A DNA stretch of 64,000 nucleotides. It comes from Chloroflexi bacterium HGW-Chloroflexi-4. GTDB lineage: Bacteria; Chloroflexota; Anaerolineae; Anaerolineales; Anaerolineaceae. Shown in pieces: positions 52,451 to 60,791 of this stretch (position 1 is its first letter; each line of letters starts with the position of its first letter). The position numbers were made by a program, and so were the translations under genes. The DNA lies in contig PHBW01000019.1 of NCBI GenBank assembly GCA_002840715.1, forward strand, positions 36,890-100,889, written 5' to 3'. Under the pieces are notes generated by a model that was not told the origin of the DNA, searched no databases, and saw only the letters and a list, made by a program, of their open reading frames with translations.

Positions 52451-54882
52451 TGCGTCCACGCTGGCGAAAAGTTTTTCACGATTTGATTAACAACCTCTCG
52501 CGTACCCTGCTGGTGGTCTTTTCGATCGCAGTCGGCGTTTTTTCAATTGGTGTGATTGTCGGCGCTTACGTAATCATTTCAAATGATATGAGCCAAAGTT
52601 ATTCATCAAATCACCCTGCCAATGTAGAACTACGCACCGGTCCTTTTGACGACTCGTTGGTATCCACCATCCAAAATGTCCGCGGCGTTAATGATGCAGA
52701 AGGACGCACGGTTTTAAGTCTACGCGCCCGCATTAAGGGGACTGAAAATTGGCAGACCCTCAATATCATCGCCATCGAAGACTATTCCGATATCAACATC
52801 AATCTTTTAAACATTGATGAGGGTACCAATCAACCCAATAACAAAGAAGCCGTGATAGAGCGCAAAGTGCTGCAAGATATGCAGGTCAAGGTTGGGCAAA
52901 CCCTCGAACTTCAACTCGAAAACGGCACCATCAAAGAATTACCGGTGGTTGGCATCGTCCAGGATGCGAGCACAGCCGCGGGAGATTTTATTGCCAATCC
53001 CTTCGTTTACATCACGGTCAATACCCTGCCATATCTCAACGAAGAACCCTTGTTCAATCGTTTGTATGTCACCTTGGCAGAAAACGAAAATGACAACACT
53101 CATTTGCAAACCATGTTGACAGTAATCCGCGATAAGACCGAACAAAGCGGAGTCAGCGTTTTCCATTCACGATTTGCCAAAACTAATGAACATCCAATGG
53201 CATCAACAGTTCAGGCGATACTTGGCATTTTGCTGGCATTGGGCATTTTGATCTTGTTTCTCAGCAGTTCATTAATCGCCAATACTTTAAATGCCCTGCT
53301 CAATCAACATTTGCGCTACATCGGCATCATGAAATTAGTCGGCGCAAGCCGCAATCAGGTGCTGCAAATGTATATGGTGTTGATCCTTTCATTTTGCTTG
53401 ATCGCACTTGGCATCGCTGTCCCCCTCGGCGGACAAGGCGCCTACGGATTGGCAGCTTTTATCGCCGACCAGATCAACTTTGCCTTGATGGGCTACCGCA
53501 TCGTGCCGCTCGCTTTGATCGTTCAAATTGTCGTAGGGCTGGCTGTTCCGCTGATGGCAGGCTTCATTCCAGTTCTGAATGGATCAAAAATCTCGGTTGT
53601 ACGTGCCCTGAGTGACAACCAAATGCTTGAAGAAAATAAACCTGAACAGGTTGAAATAAAAAAAGAAACATTTGTCGAAAAAATCAGCCTGCGTTTTACT
53701 AAATTGCTTTCAAAACGTAATATTCACATCCCAAGACCACTTTTAATATCTTTCAGAAATACCTTCAGACGCAAAGGTCGTTTGATTTTGACTTTATTCA
53801 CGCTGACCATGGCTGGCGCCATTTTTATTGCTGTCTTCAACGTCAGGGTTACCCTATTTGATTATCTGGATGGTATCGCCGATTATTTCATGGCGGATGT
53901 CACGCTTGATTTTGATCAGCCTTATCGCGTCAAAGATATAACCAATCGCGTCATGGCCATCCCCGGTGTCGCAGATATCGAAGGTTGGGCATATGCCAGT
54001 GCAGAAGCCATCAACCTGGATGAGAGTCTCGCTGAAAACATCACTATTTTGGCCCCGCCAAGCGACAGCACGATGGTTACACCCAACCTGATTGCCGGAC
54101 GCTGGCTCATCCCTGGTGATGAAAAAGCCCTTGCTTTGAGTGAACAGATTTATGAAGATTTTCCTGACCTGCAGCCAGGAGACAAAATTCGCATAAAAAT
54201 TTATGGCAAAAAAGAAGAATGGACAGTCGTGGGAATCTTTAAATTTGTGCCGCAGGAAGGTACTTTTGCCTACGGCACCTACGAATATATCTCAAAGATC
54301 ACTCATCAAAATAATCGATCTTTTTCATACCGCATCATGCTAGAAAACCATGATAAGAAAAATCAAAAAGCAATGGGTGTCGTGATTGACGATTATTTTC
54401 AAAACGCAGGCTATAACGTTGATCAGGTTCGCACCGGAGATTCAACCTTGAAAAGCGCCTCTGAAAGCCTGGATATTCTCATCACTTTCCTGCTAATCAT
54501 GGCCATCCTGACTGCTATTGTAGGTAGCATGGGCTTAACCGGCACCATGGGTATGAACGTGCTTGAACGTACTCGTGAAATCGGTGTCATGCGTTCGATT
54601 GGCGCGGTGGACCGCGCCATTATGCAGACCGTGATTATTGAAGGCATGGCCATTGGTGGAATTTCCTGGCTGATGGGCGCAATTCTCAGCGTTCCTATCA
54701 CTTATCTGCTCTCTGATATTGTCAGTCTGGCTGTTTTCGAATCACCCATACAAGTGATTTTCACTACCACAGGCTTTTTAATCTGGTTCCTGGTCGTGCT
54801 CATCTTGTCCGCACTCGCCAGTTTATTTCCCGCCCGCAATGCCGCCAGCCTCACCATCCGTGAAGTGCTGGCTTATGAATAG
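52447..54882 (+). CDS. ABC permease with two MacB/FtsX units
   Basis: 811 aa. Both halves carry a periplasmic MacB_PCD domain and FtsX-like membrane segments: NNLSRTLLVVFSIAVGVFSIG at the N-terminus, an internal TM cluster around 265-390, the cytoplasmic joint LISFRNTFRRKGRLILTLFTLTM (about 435) and the C-terminal cluster ending LFPARNAASLTIREVLAYE. The pair of coupling segments matches the two unequal ATPases before it. A system of this kind would export peptides, lipids or antibiotics with the membrane-fusion lipoprotein that follows. Confidence 0.92.
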   Translation: MMRPRWRKVFHDLINNLSRTLLVVFSIAVGVFSIGVIVGAYVIISNDMSQSYSSNHPANVELRTGPFDDSLVSTIQNVRGVNDAEGRTVLSLRARIKGTENWQTLNIIAIEDYSDININLLNIDEGTNQPNNKEAVIERKVLQDMQVKVGQTLELQLENGTIKELPVVGIVQDASTAAGDFIANPFVYITVNTLPYLNEEPLFNRLYVTLAENENDNTHLQTMLTVIRDKTEQSGVSVFHSRFAKTNEHPMASTVQAILGILLALGILILFLSSSLIANTLNALLNQHLRYIGIMKLVGASRNQVLQMYMVLILSFCLIALGIAVPLGGQGAYGLAAFIADQINFALMGYRIVPLALIVQIVVGLAVPLMAGFIPVLNGSKISVVRALSDNQMLEENKPEQVEIKKETFVEKISLRFTKLLSKRNIHIPRPLLISFRNTFRRKGRLILTLFTLTMAGAIFIAVFNVRVTLFDYLDGIADYFMADVTLDFDQPYRVKDITNRVMAIPGVADIEGWAYASAEAINLDESLAENITILAPPSDSTMVTPNLIAGRWLIPGDEKALALSEQIYEDFPDLQPGDKIRIKIYGKKEEWTVVGIFKFVPQEGTFAYGTYEYISKITHQNNRSFSYRIMLENHDKKNQKAMGVVIDDYFQNAGYNVDQVRTGDSTLKSASESLDILITFLLIMAILTAIVGSMGLTGTMGMNVLERTREIGVMRSIGAVDRAIMQTVIIEGMAIGGISWLMGAILSVPITYLLSDIVSLAVFESPIQVIFTTTGFLIWFLVVLILSALASLFPARNAASLTIREVLAYE

Positions 54883-54904
54883 GTTTGGTTCGAGGAGAAG
54901 AAAA

Positions 54905-56083
54905 ATGAAAAATCGTTTGGTCCTAATAATTTCAATTTTGATGGTTGCAATGGTATTGATCGGGTGCCAGGCTGCAACGCCTGAGGCGATTGAAGCCACT
55001 CCGGTGACCTCCCCGGATGTTGTCATCGCTGAGGCGCATTTTGTACCGGAACAAAACCTTTACCTTTCTTTCCTCGCTCAAGGTCGGGTTGCTGAAATAT
55101 TGGTCACCAAAGGGGACGAAGTCGCCAAAGGCCAGGTCTTAGCCAGACTTTCAGACAGTGAACCCGCCGTCGCCAACCTGACTGCCGCCAAACTGGAACT
55201 TGCCTCTGCGGAACAAGCGCTAAACACTCTGCTGCGCACTGCGGACCTGGCGACTGCCCAGGCGCAGTTAAACCTGGCGACTGCCCAGGATGCCTATAAC
55301 AAAGCCGTCTGGAATCAAAAAGAATTGGATACCCCGCAGGTGACTGATCAGAACAAAATTGACGCCATCAACGCCTCCATCATCATTGCCCAGGATAAAG
55401 TGGAAAAGGCTCAGAAAGAATATGACAAGTTTTCTGAAACTGAAGACAGCGATCCCCTTAAGGCGGCTGCGCTTAACAATCTGGCACAGGCAAAAATCAA
55501 CCTTCGCAATGCCCAAAATAACCTGAATTACAATTATCTGGATCCCTCGAACCAGGATGTTTTAATCTCGGCAGGTAAGGTGGAAGTTGCCAAAGCACAA
55601 CTTGCGGATGCTCAAAAAGAATTTGACCGTCTTAAAGACGGACCAGACCCCGAGAAATTAGCCGTGGCCCAGGCTCGCCTTGATAACGCCAACGCGCAAG
55701 TGGCAGCCGCCCAGTATGCTTTAGATAATTACGAGATCAAAGCTCCTTTTGCCGGCGTAGTTGCGGATGTCAACATTGCGGTCGGTCAGCAAGCCTCACC
55801 CACTTCATGGGCGGTTGCAGTAATTAATCCCTTAAGTTGGTATGTCGACACCAGCGATTTGACCGAGTTTGATATTGTCAATATCAAAATCGGCGATGAA
55901 GTTGAAGTGACTGTTGATGCACTGACTGAATTGCAACTCACCGGCACGGTCAAAGAAATATCCCAGGCTCCAAAGACTTCCGCCGGAGACATTTTGTATA
56001 CGGTGCATATCCTTGTGGATGATCCCGATCCGCGTATCAAATGGGGTATGACGGCTGAAGTGACTTTTCCCCTTGCAGAATAA
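54905..56083 (+). CDS. HlyD-family membrane-fusion lipoprotein
   Basis: 392 aa. Signal peptide with lipobox (MVLIGC, Cys about 19). A lipoyl-like half (AEILVTKGDEVAKGQVLARLSD) is followed by a long coiled-coil hairpin of about 180 residues (AAKLELASAEQALNTLL ... AQARLDNANAQVAAAQYALD). The second lipoyl half comes next (IKAPFAGVVADVNIAVGQ) and then a beta-barrel. It is the adaptor partner of the MacB-like transporter upstream. The ATG at 54905 is chosen because the 22 codons before it lie inside the permease gene. A strong terminator ends the operon. Confidence 0.92.
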   Translation: MKNRLVLIISILMVAMVLIGCQAATPEAIEATPVTSPDVVIAEAHFVPEQNLYLSFLAQGRVAEILVTKGDEVAKGQVLARLSDSEPAVANLTAAKLELASAEQALNTLLRTADLATAQAQLNLATAQDAYNKAVWNQKELDTPQVTDQNKIDAINASIIIAQDKVEKAQKEYDKFSETEDSDPLKAAALNNLAQAKINLRNAQNNLNYNYLDPSNQDVLISAGKVEVAKAQLADAQKEFDRLKDGPDPEKLAVAQARLDNANAQVAAAQYALDNYEIKAPFAGVVADVNIAVGQQASPTSWAVAVINPLSWYVDTSDLTEFDIVNIKIGDEVEVTVDALTELQLTGTVKEISQAPKTSAGDILYTVHILVDDPDPRIKWGMTAEVTFPLAE

Positions 56084-56095
56084 TTAATTAACATT

Positions 56096-56136
56096 CAAAA
56101 GTGCCAGGTGATGTGATTCACCTGGCACTTTTTTTT
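56096..56136 (+). terminator. terminator of the ABC export operon
   Basis: Perfect 10-bp stem GTGCCAGGTG / CACCTGGCAC with an 8-base loop and eight T residues. Confidence 0.93.
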
Positions 56137-56277
56137 CGCGCTATAAATCATTTCTTCATCGTTTATTTCTCCGCGAACACCGCGACTCCGCGTAAGTCTT
56201 GGTGATATTGTTCACCTTATTTCTTGGGCGACACCACAAGACTCGTAATGAAAAATCAAGAATAAAAGCTCCGATTC

Positions 56278-56835
56278 TTATAACAGCACAACCAACAACA
56301 CAATTAACAAAACTAATAATATCAATACGCCGATCCACGCCCAGCCGCCCTGATCTGAAGAACCGTTGCCAATCCCCTGCGGGGTGATCTTTAATAGCGG
56401 CAGGTCGCCAATCTTGGTCAGCAGTGCTTCGTCGCAGATCTTCCATGGATTGTAGCCCTCAAAGAACCCTGCAAACCCTGCATTTTTCAATATCTGTCTG
56501 ATGACGATCCGCCGTATTTCAGGGTCGCTTTCTTCCGTGACCTGCCCGAAAAGCGCACCACCAGGCAGGATCATCTCAATCGCGGGATTAGCCAAAAGGT
56601 TCTTGTACCAATCTGAGGTCTTTCTGCCGCCCGAGATACACCACACACTGCCTTTATAGATGGCATAATTAACTGGCGCATAACGCAGCTTGCCGCTCTT
56701 GCGGCCAATGACCTTCAATACCATGATATATCCACTGAACGGATTGCTCATGATGCCTCCCATCCCCAAGCGGAACATGGGCACCATGAAAAACTTGTTG
56801 AGAAACCAGAAAATCTTGCGCATTGCAGGCGGCAT
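56278..56835 (-). CDS. F420-type nitroreductase-like (DDN family) protein
   Basis: 185 aa. The split-barrel motif of deazaflavin-dependent nitroreductases is present: VLKVIGRKSGKLRYAPVNYAIYKGSVWCISGG, KTSDWYKNLLANPAIEM. The C-terminus ends in a very hydrophobic helix (VLILLVLLIVLLVVLL) that would anchor it to the membrane. The family uses F420H2 or heme-like cofactors. Which applies here is not visible. GGAGGG precedes the ATG. Confidence 0.85.
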   Translation of the reverse strand: MPPAMRKIFWFLNKFFMVPMFRLGMGGIMSNPFSGYIMVLKVIGRKSGKLRYAPVNYAIYKGSVWCISGGRKTSDWYKNLLANPAIEMILPGGALFGQVTEESDPEIRRIVIRQILKNAGFAGFFEGYNPWKICDEALLTKIGDLPLLKITPQGIGNGSSDQGGWAWIGVLILLVLLIVLLVVLL

Positions 56836-56904
56836 TTTATTCCCTCCAATAATAATTGTGAAGCATTTTTATTATACAAACATTTTGAAGTCCAATTTGT
56901 CAAT

Positions 56905-56943
56905 AAAATAGGCTCCGATTTCTTGTTTGTTAAATCGGAGCCT
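56905..56943 (-). terminator. terminator after the carotenoid-type gene pair
   Basis: Stem GGCTCCGATTT / AAATCGGAGCC with a 10-base loop. On the minus strand it is followed by TATTTTATT. Confidence 0.75.
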
Positions 56944-57015
56944 GGTCATGGCTGTTAAAATCCATTAATGGTTCAATAAATCAGTCGCATCTTTCCCTGG
57001 TCGCGTCCTTGTAGA

Positions 57016-57819
57016 TTAAACCCTTTGTTCACCTTTCGAAGTCTTGACCAACCCCATCACCATCCAGGGCAGCATTGCAAACAATCCGGCCAGGGCAGGT
57101 CCGTGCAGCCCAACAATCAAACAAGTGGCAAATGAGGTGGCGCCTGTCATAACGTACATCCACACAGCCCACCGGTCGGGGATGAGCGGAATCTTAACTG
57201 ACATTTTGCGGGTGATCAACAGGTATAAGCCCACAGCTGCAAAGGTCGTCAACCACCAACCCCAAAAGTTTTGCAAAGGAACCCCAAAATAAGCGCCATT
57301 TACTTCCCAAACCCAATTGCCGCCCAGCACCATCATGGGATCCATGACCACATCCCAGGCGGTCATGATCACACCGCTCAGAGCGGCGATGGCAATTCCT
57401 CGACTGAAAATTCCCCAACGGGTCGGGATTAATGCTTTGGCAATCACCATGGAGGGATACATCATAAAGGTCCATGCCACGGGGATCAAGTAAGGCACTA
57501 AACCTAAAAATTTAGGTCCAAGTTGATCGGTGTAATGATATGGTCCGTAAACCAGGCCGGTTGCCACCCCCAGGCTTTCAAAAAACAGCCCGGCAACCAC
57601 AGCTAGAACCACGAAGAATAGCGTTTTGATCCAACCCTCTATTTGAGAGGAGTGCAGAATTGAAAATATAAATGAAGAGAAGGTGATAATGGGCGTCAGA
57701 GGGATTGCCCACGGAATTTTGAACCCCAGCACGCACAGTGCAAAAATGGACCCAAGCAGCGTAAAAATGAGCGCTCCTAGTGTAATTCTTTTGAGAAGCA
57801 TCGATCTCTCCAGGCTCAT
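57016..57819 (-). CDS. carotenoid biosynthesis (DUF422/CruF-like) membrane protein
   Basis: 267 aa, about seven membrane segments. The family patterns YGPYHYTDQLGPKFLGLVPYLIPVAWTFMMYPS and TAWDVVMDPMMVLGGNWVWEVNGAYFGVPLQNFWGWW carry conserved acidic and His residues in the membrane plane. CruF-type enzymes hydrate the end of acyclic carotenoids. Other carotenoid genes are not in the window, so the actual product is unknown. Its ATG overlaps the upstream stop (ATGA). Confidence 0.88.
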   Translation of the reverse strand: MSLERSMLLKRITLGALIFTLLGSIFALCVLGFKIPWAIPLTPIITFSSFIFSILHSSQIEGWIKTLFFVVLAVVAGLFFESLGVATGLVYGPYHYTDQLGPKFLGLVPYLIPVAWTFMMYPSMVIAKALIPTRWGIFSRGIAIAALSGVIMTAWDVVMDPMMVLGGNWVWEVNGAYFGVPLQNFWGWWLTTFAAVGLYLLITRKMSVKIPLIPDRWAVWMYVMTGATSFATCLIVGLHGPALAGLFAMLPWMVMGLVKTSKGEQRV

Positions 57820-58724
57820 TTGATTTTGACCAATACAGAATCCATGGTCACAACCGAACCGTCAGCCATGCTCAGTTCCGAGAGTTCTATCTTTACCCAT
57901 GTTCTTACGGGGATGGCAGGCACGGGAATTTCATTATCAAAAGTACCGGGTGCACCAATATCTGCGGAGGTGACCATAAAACCGCCAGTATAAAACTCCT
58001 TGCCGGTTTGATCAAGAATCGTCAGCTTCAAGTTATTTTCGAAAGGTGCCACCGGCATGCTACCAGAAATTCTAACAGTTCCTGAAACGTCATTTCCATA
58101 CTGAGGGCTCTCAATGCTGATTGATCGTTCCATGCCACCCTGTGAAGTGACAGAGCGTTTCATAAGCGTGAAATTATTTTCCAGTAATCTATAAGTAAGT
58201 GATACTTTATCAGTCGGTGATACCATTGCATCGTTAAGTCCGTGCACCACGGCATTCAAAACCACCACTTCATCCTGAATGACTAGTGACTCAATCACTG
58301 GCCTGTCATCAATGATGGCCGTACCAACTTGATCAAAGGTGCCATTCATACTTGCGATCACCACTAAAGAAACAAAAGTGCCGGTGCCGCCGTTATTCTC
58401 TGCCAGCAAAATTGCAGCATCATCAATTGCGTCGCCATTTAGATCACCTATGGCAAGTTGAGGAAGCAGCGTAAGAGTCATTGTTTCATCGCTGTAGACT
58501 CCATCAACCAACTGCACCGCGATTCCATCGTTGGGTGATAAATAAGTCATATTGCGTAATGTTTGCTCTGTTATTCCGTCATCCGTTGCAGGTAAAACGG
58601 TTTCATATACCACAGGATTCACAGTAGGTGCTACAATTTCTGCCGCTTTTTGCACCTCTGGCACGCAGGCTCCAACCAAAACGAATAACAATATCCAACT
58701 TAACCTGGCAGCAATTTTCACCAT
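57816..58724 (-). CDS. hypothetical lipoprotein
   Basis: 302 aa. Signal peptide with lipobox (FVLVGACVP). A middle region suggests a calcium or FG-GAP-like stretch (LAIGDLNGDAIDDAAILLAENNGGTG), and a C-terminal beta domain (YGNDVSGTVRISGSMPVAPFENNLKL) resembles immunoglobulin-like Gmad2 domains. The start at 58724 follows GGAG at eight bases. It is coupled to the carotenoid-type gene by a 4-base overlap. Confidence 0.75.
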   Translation of the reverse strand: MVKIAARLSWILLFVLVGACVPEVQKAAEIVAPTVNPVVYETVLPATDDGITEQTLRNMTYLSPNDGIAVQLVDGVYSDETMTLTLLPQLAIGDLNGDAIDDAAILLAENNGGTGTFVSLVVIASMNGTFDQVGTAIIDDRPVIESLVIQDEVVVLNAVVHGLNDAMVSPTDKVSLTYRLLENNFTLMKRSVTSQGGMERSISIESPQYGNDVSGTVRISGSMPVAPFENNLKLTILDQTGKEFYTGGFMVTSADIGAPGTFDNEIPVPAIPVRTWVKIELSELSMADGSVVTMDSVLVKIK

Positions 58725-58771
58725 TATTATTTTCTCCAATCTTAATATTTACTAAAATCTGCCTAAAACAC

Positions 58772-58800
58772 TTGAATATCCGTAAATAAAAGCGTATAAT
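58772..58800 (+). promoter_or_regulatory. promoter of the dcw cluster
   Basis: TTGAAT, 17-base spacer, TATAAT. Transcription would start near 58807, at the edge of the MraZ boxes. Confidence 0.8.
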
Positions 58801-58808
58801 GTGTCAAT

Positions 58809-58838
58809 AAGTGGTAAAAAGTGGTAAAAAGTGGAGCG
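58809..58838 (+). promoter_or_regulatory. MraZ operator: three 10-bp direct repeats
   Basis: AAGTGGTAAA, AAGTGGTAAA and AAGTGGAGCG follow each other on an exact 10-base period just after the -10 element. Repeated GTGG-type boxes at this spacing are the known MraZ binding pattern, so mraZ probably represses its own cluster. Confidence 0.88.
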
Positions 58839-58884
58839 CCGGAGTTATTTCCGGCGTTCGGCATATCTAGGGAAAGTAGAACTT

Positions 58885-59319
58885 ATGTTCATAGGATCAT
58901 TCGAACACAACATTGATGAAAAATCCCGTATCACTCTTCCGGTCAAATTCCGCGACCAGTTGAGCGATGGCGCATACATCATTGGTGGGTTTGACCGTAA
59001 TCTGATCATTCTGCCTTCCGCAAAATTTGAAGCTTTAGCCAAGAAGGTCAATGCACTCAGCATTGGCGATCCAGAAGCCCGTGATTTGCAACTCAGGATT
59101 TTTGAACATGCAGGTGAAGTTGAGTTTGACAAAGCCGGTCGGTTCATTCTTCCTCAATCCTTGCGTAAAGTCGCCCACCTCGAAAACGAAGTCACCGTCG
59201 TAGGCACTGGCGAAAAAATCGAAATCTGGTCTCCAACCCTGTTGGCTGAAAAGAACGCTCGATTCGATGAGCCTAATTCAGCAGCAGCGCTGGCAAGCAA
59301 GTACGATCTGTCATTCTAA
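58885..59319 (+). CDS. mraZ: transcriptional regulator MraZ
   Basis: 144 aa with the double AbrB-like SpoVT fold: MFIGSFEHNIDEKSRITLPVKFR (DxxxR in the first half) and VEFDKAGRFILPQSLRKVA (second half). It binds the GTGG repeats upstream and controls the division and cell-wall cluster. The ATG at 58885 gives the usual length. A longer frame starts inside the operator region. Its stop overlaps the rsmH start by one base. Confidence 0.96.
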   Translation: MFIGSFEHNIDEKSRITLPVKFRDQLSDGAYIIGGFDRNLIILPSAKFEALAKKVNALSIGDPEARDLQLRIFEHAGEVEFDKAGRFILPQSLRKVAHLENEVTVVGTGEKIEIWSPTLLAEKNARFDEPNSAAALASKYDLSF

Positions 59320-60260
59320 TGGACATAATAAGTGACAGCGGCAATAACGCACCGCATGTCTCTGTTCTTTACCAACAGATTATAACTGCTTTACGCCCTG
59401 AGAGTTCCGGACGATATGTAGATGGAACAGTCGGCGCAGGCGGACACGCCTGGGGAATCCTCACCCAATCATCCCCTGATGGAATGCTTTTAGGTCTGGA
59501 TGTGGATCCTCTGGCACTCGAAATTGCCCGCAGCCGACTTGAAGAATTCTCAAACCGGGTTCGCCTGGTTCACTCCTCCTACACTTCTCTCTCCTCTGAA
59601 CTGCTGGCGTCTGGCTGGGATCATGTGAACGGCATCGTCGTCGATTTGGGTGTGTCATCAATGCAAATTGATTCGCCTGAGCGCGGATTCTCCTTCCTTA
59701 AAGATGGGCCGTTGGATATGCGCTTTGACCCATCCCGGTCGGTCAGTGCGGCAGAATTGCTCAATAACAGCAGCGAAGCCGAGATTGCAGACATCCTCTG
59801 GCGTTATGGTGAAGAACAACAATCCCGCCGCATCGCCAAAGCCATCGTTAACGCCCGTCCTCTCAAGACCACACTCGAACTTGCCGATTTGATCGCCAAA
59901 ACCATTGGGCGAAAAGGCAAGATCCACCCCGCCACACTTTCGTTTCAGGGTTTACGCATTGCCGTCAACAAAGAGCTTTCATCCCTGACCGAGTTTTTAC
60001 CCCAGGCCAATCGGGCTCTGGCGCCAGGCGGAAGGTTGGCGGTCATCTCCTTCCATTCGTTGGAAGACCGCATCGTAAAGCAGTATTTCCGACTCGAAAG
60101 CAGAGATTGCATCTGTCCGCCTGAACAGCCGGTTTGCACTTGTAACCACAAAGCTTCAATAATCGAACTTACCCGGCGGCCGATTGAAGCAAAGGAGGAA
60201 GAAATCAAACTCAATCCTCGATCACGTTCTGCAAAATTACGGGTAGCCGAGAAAATTTAG
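59319..60260 (+). CDS. rsmH: 16S rRNA m4C1402 methyltransferase
   Basis: 313 aa. SAM site YVDGTVGAGGHAWGILTQ, LGLDVDPLALEIA, VVDLGVSSMQIDSPERGFSF, and LNNSSEAEIADILWRYGEEQQSRRIA, ending RSRSAKLRVAEK. These are diagnostic of RsmH (MraW). It lies in the conserved order between mraZ and the ftsL-like gene. Confidence 0.97.
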   Translation: MDIISDSGNNAPHVSVLYQQIITALRPESSGRYVDGTVGAGGHAWGILTQSSPDGMLLGLDVDPLALEIARSRLEEFSNRVRLVHSSYTSLSSELLASGWDHVNGIVVDLGVSSMQIDSPERGFSFLKDGPLDMRFDPSRSVSAAELLNNSSEAEIADILWRYGEEQQSRRIAKAIVNARPLKTTLELADLIAKTIGRKGKIHPATLSFQGLRIAVNKELSSLTEFLPQANRALAPGGRLAVISFHSLEDRIVKQYFRLESRDCICPPEQPVCTCNHKASIIELTRRPIEAKEEEIKLNPRSRSAKLRVAEKI

Positions 60261-60269
60261 AGTATTTAG

Positions 60270-60791
60270 ATGACGACATCGACTGAAAGATCAACCAACA
60301 ACAGAAGGCAGCGCCGCAAAGTTAACATCAAATGGGCGCAGGCTTTCAAGCAAGCCCCCTGGCGCGGCCAGATTCAATCTGCGGGCTTGTTTTTGCTCGG
60401 TCTCGTTGTGGTCATTGTCGTCGCCAGCATTTACCTCAGCATCAGTGGAAGAGCAGCTTCAGCAGGTTTGGGCGCCTACCGCATGAATGTCGAACGTCAA
60501 ACCCTCGAACGTCAAATTGCTGACCGCAAAGCCAGGATCGCCATTCTGACCTCGGTCACTGTAATGGAACAACGCGCCAAAGATATGGGTTTTGAACGCA
60601 TCAGTTCAACCGATGCCGTCTACGTGATGGTGCCAGGTTACCCAGGTAAGCAAGCAGTCGTTCTAGCTGCCCCACCTGGAATTAATGAATCCAATCGCTC
60701 CCTGGTCCTCCCCATTTACCGACAATCAATTTGGGATTGGCTCTTCCAGGGCATCAACCGCCTCAGTGAAAGTGTTGGAGGCGGCGCATGA
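60270..60791 (+). CDS. ftsL: FtsL-like division protein
   Basis: 173 aa. A basic cytoplasmic tail of about 35 aa, one membrane segment (about 37-57, AGLFLLGLVVVIVVASIYLS), then a coiled-coil stretch (AYRMNVERQTLERQIADRKARI) with LTSVTVMEQRAKDMGFERIS, the usual FtsL/DivIC pattern. The C-terminal extension (about 50 aa) is longer than in most FtsL. Assignment is supported by position between rsmH and ftsI. It overlaps the ftsI start by four bases. Confidence 0.85.
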   Translation: MTTSTERSTNNRRQRRKVNIKWAQAFKQAPWRGQIQSAGLFLLGLVVVIVVASIYLSISGRAASAGLGAYRMNVERQTLERQIADRKARIAILTSVTVMEQRAKDMGFERISSTDAVYVMVPGYPGKQAVVLAAPPGINESNRSLVLPIYRQSIWDWLFQGINRLSESVGGGA

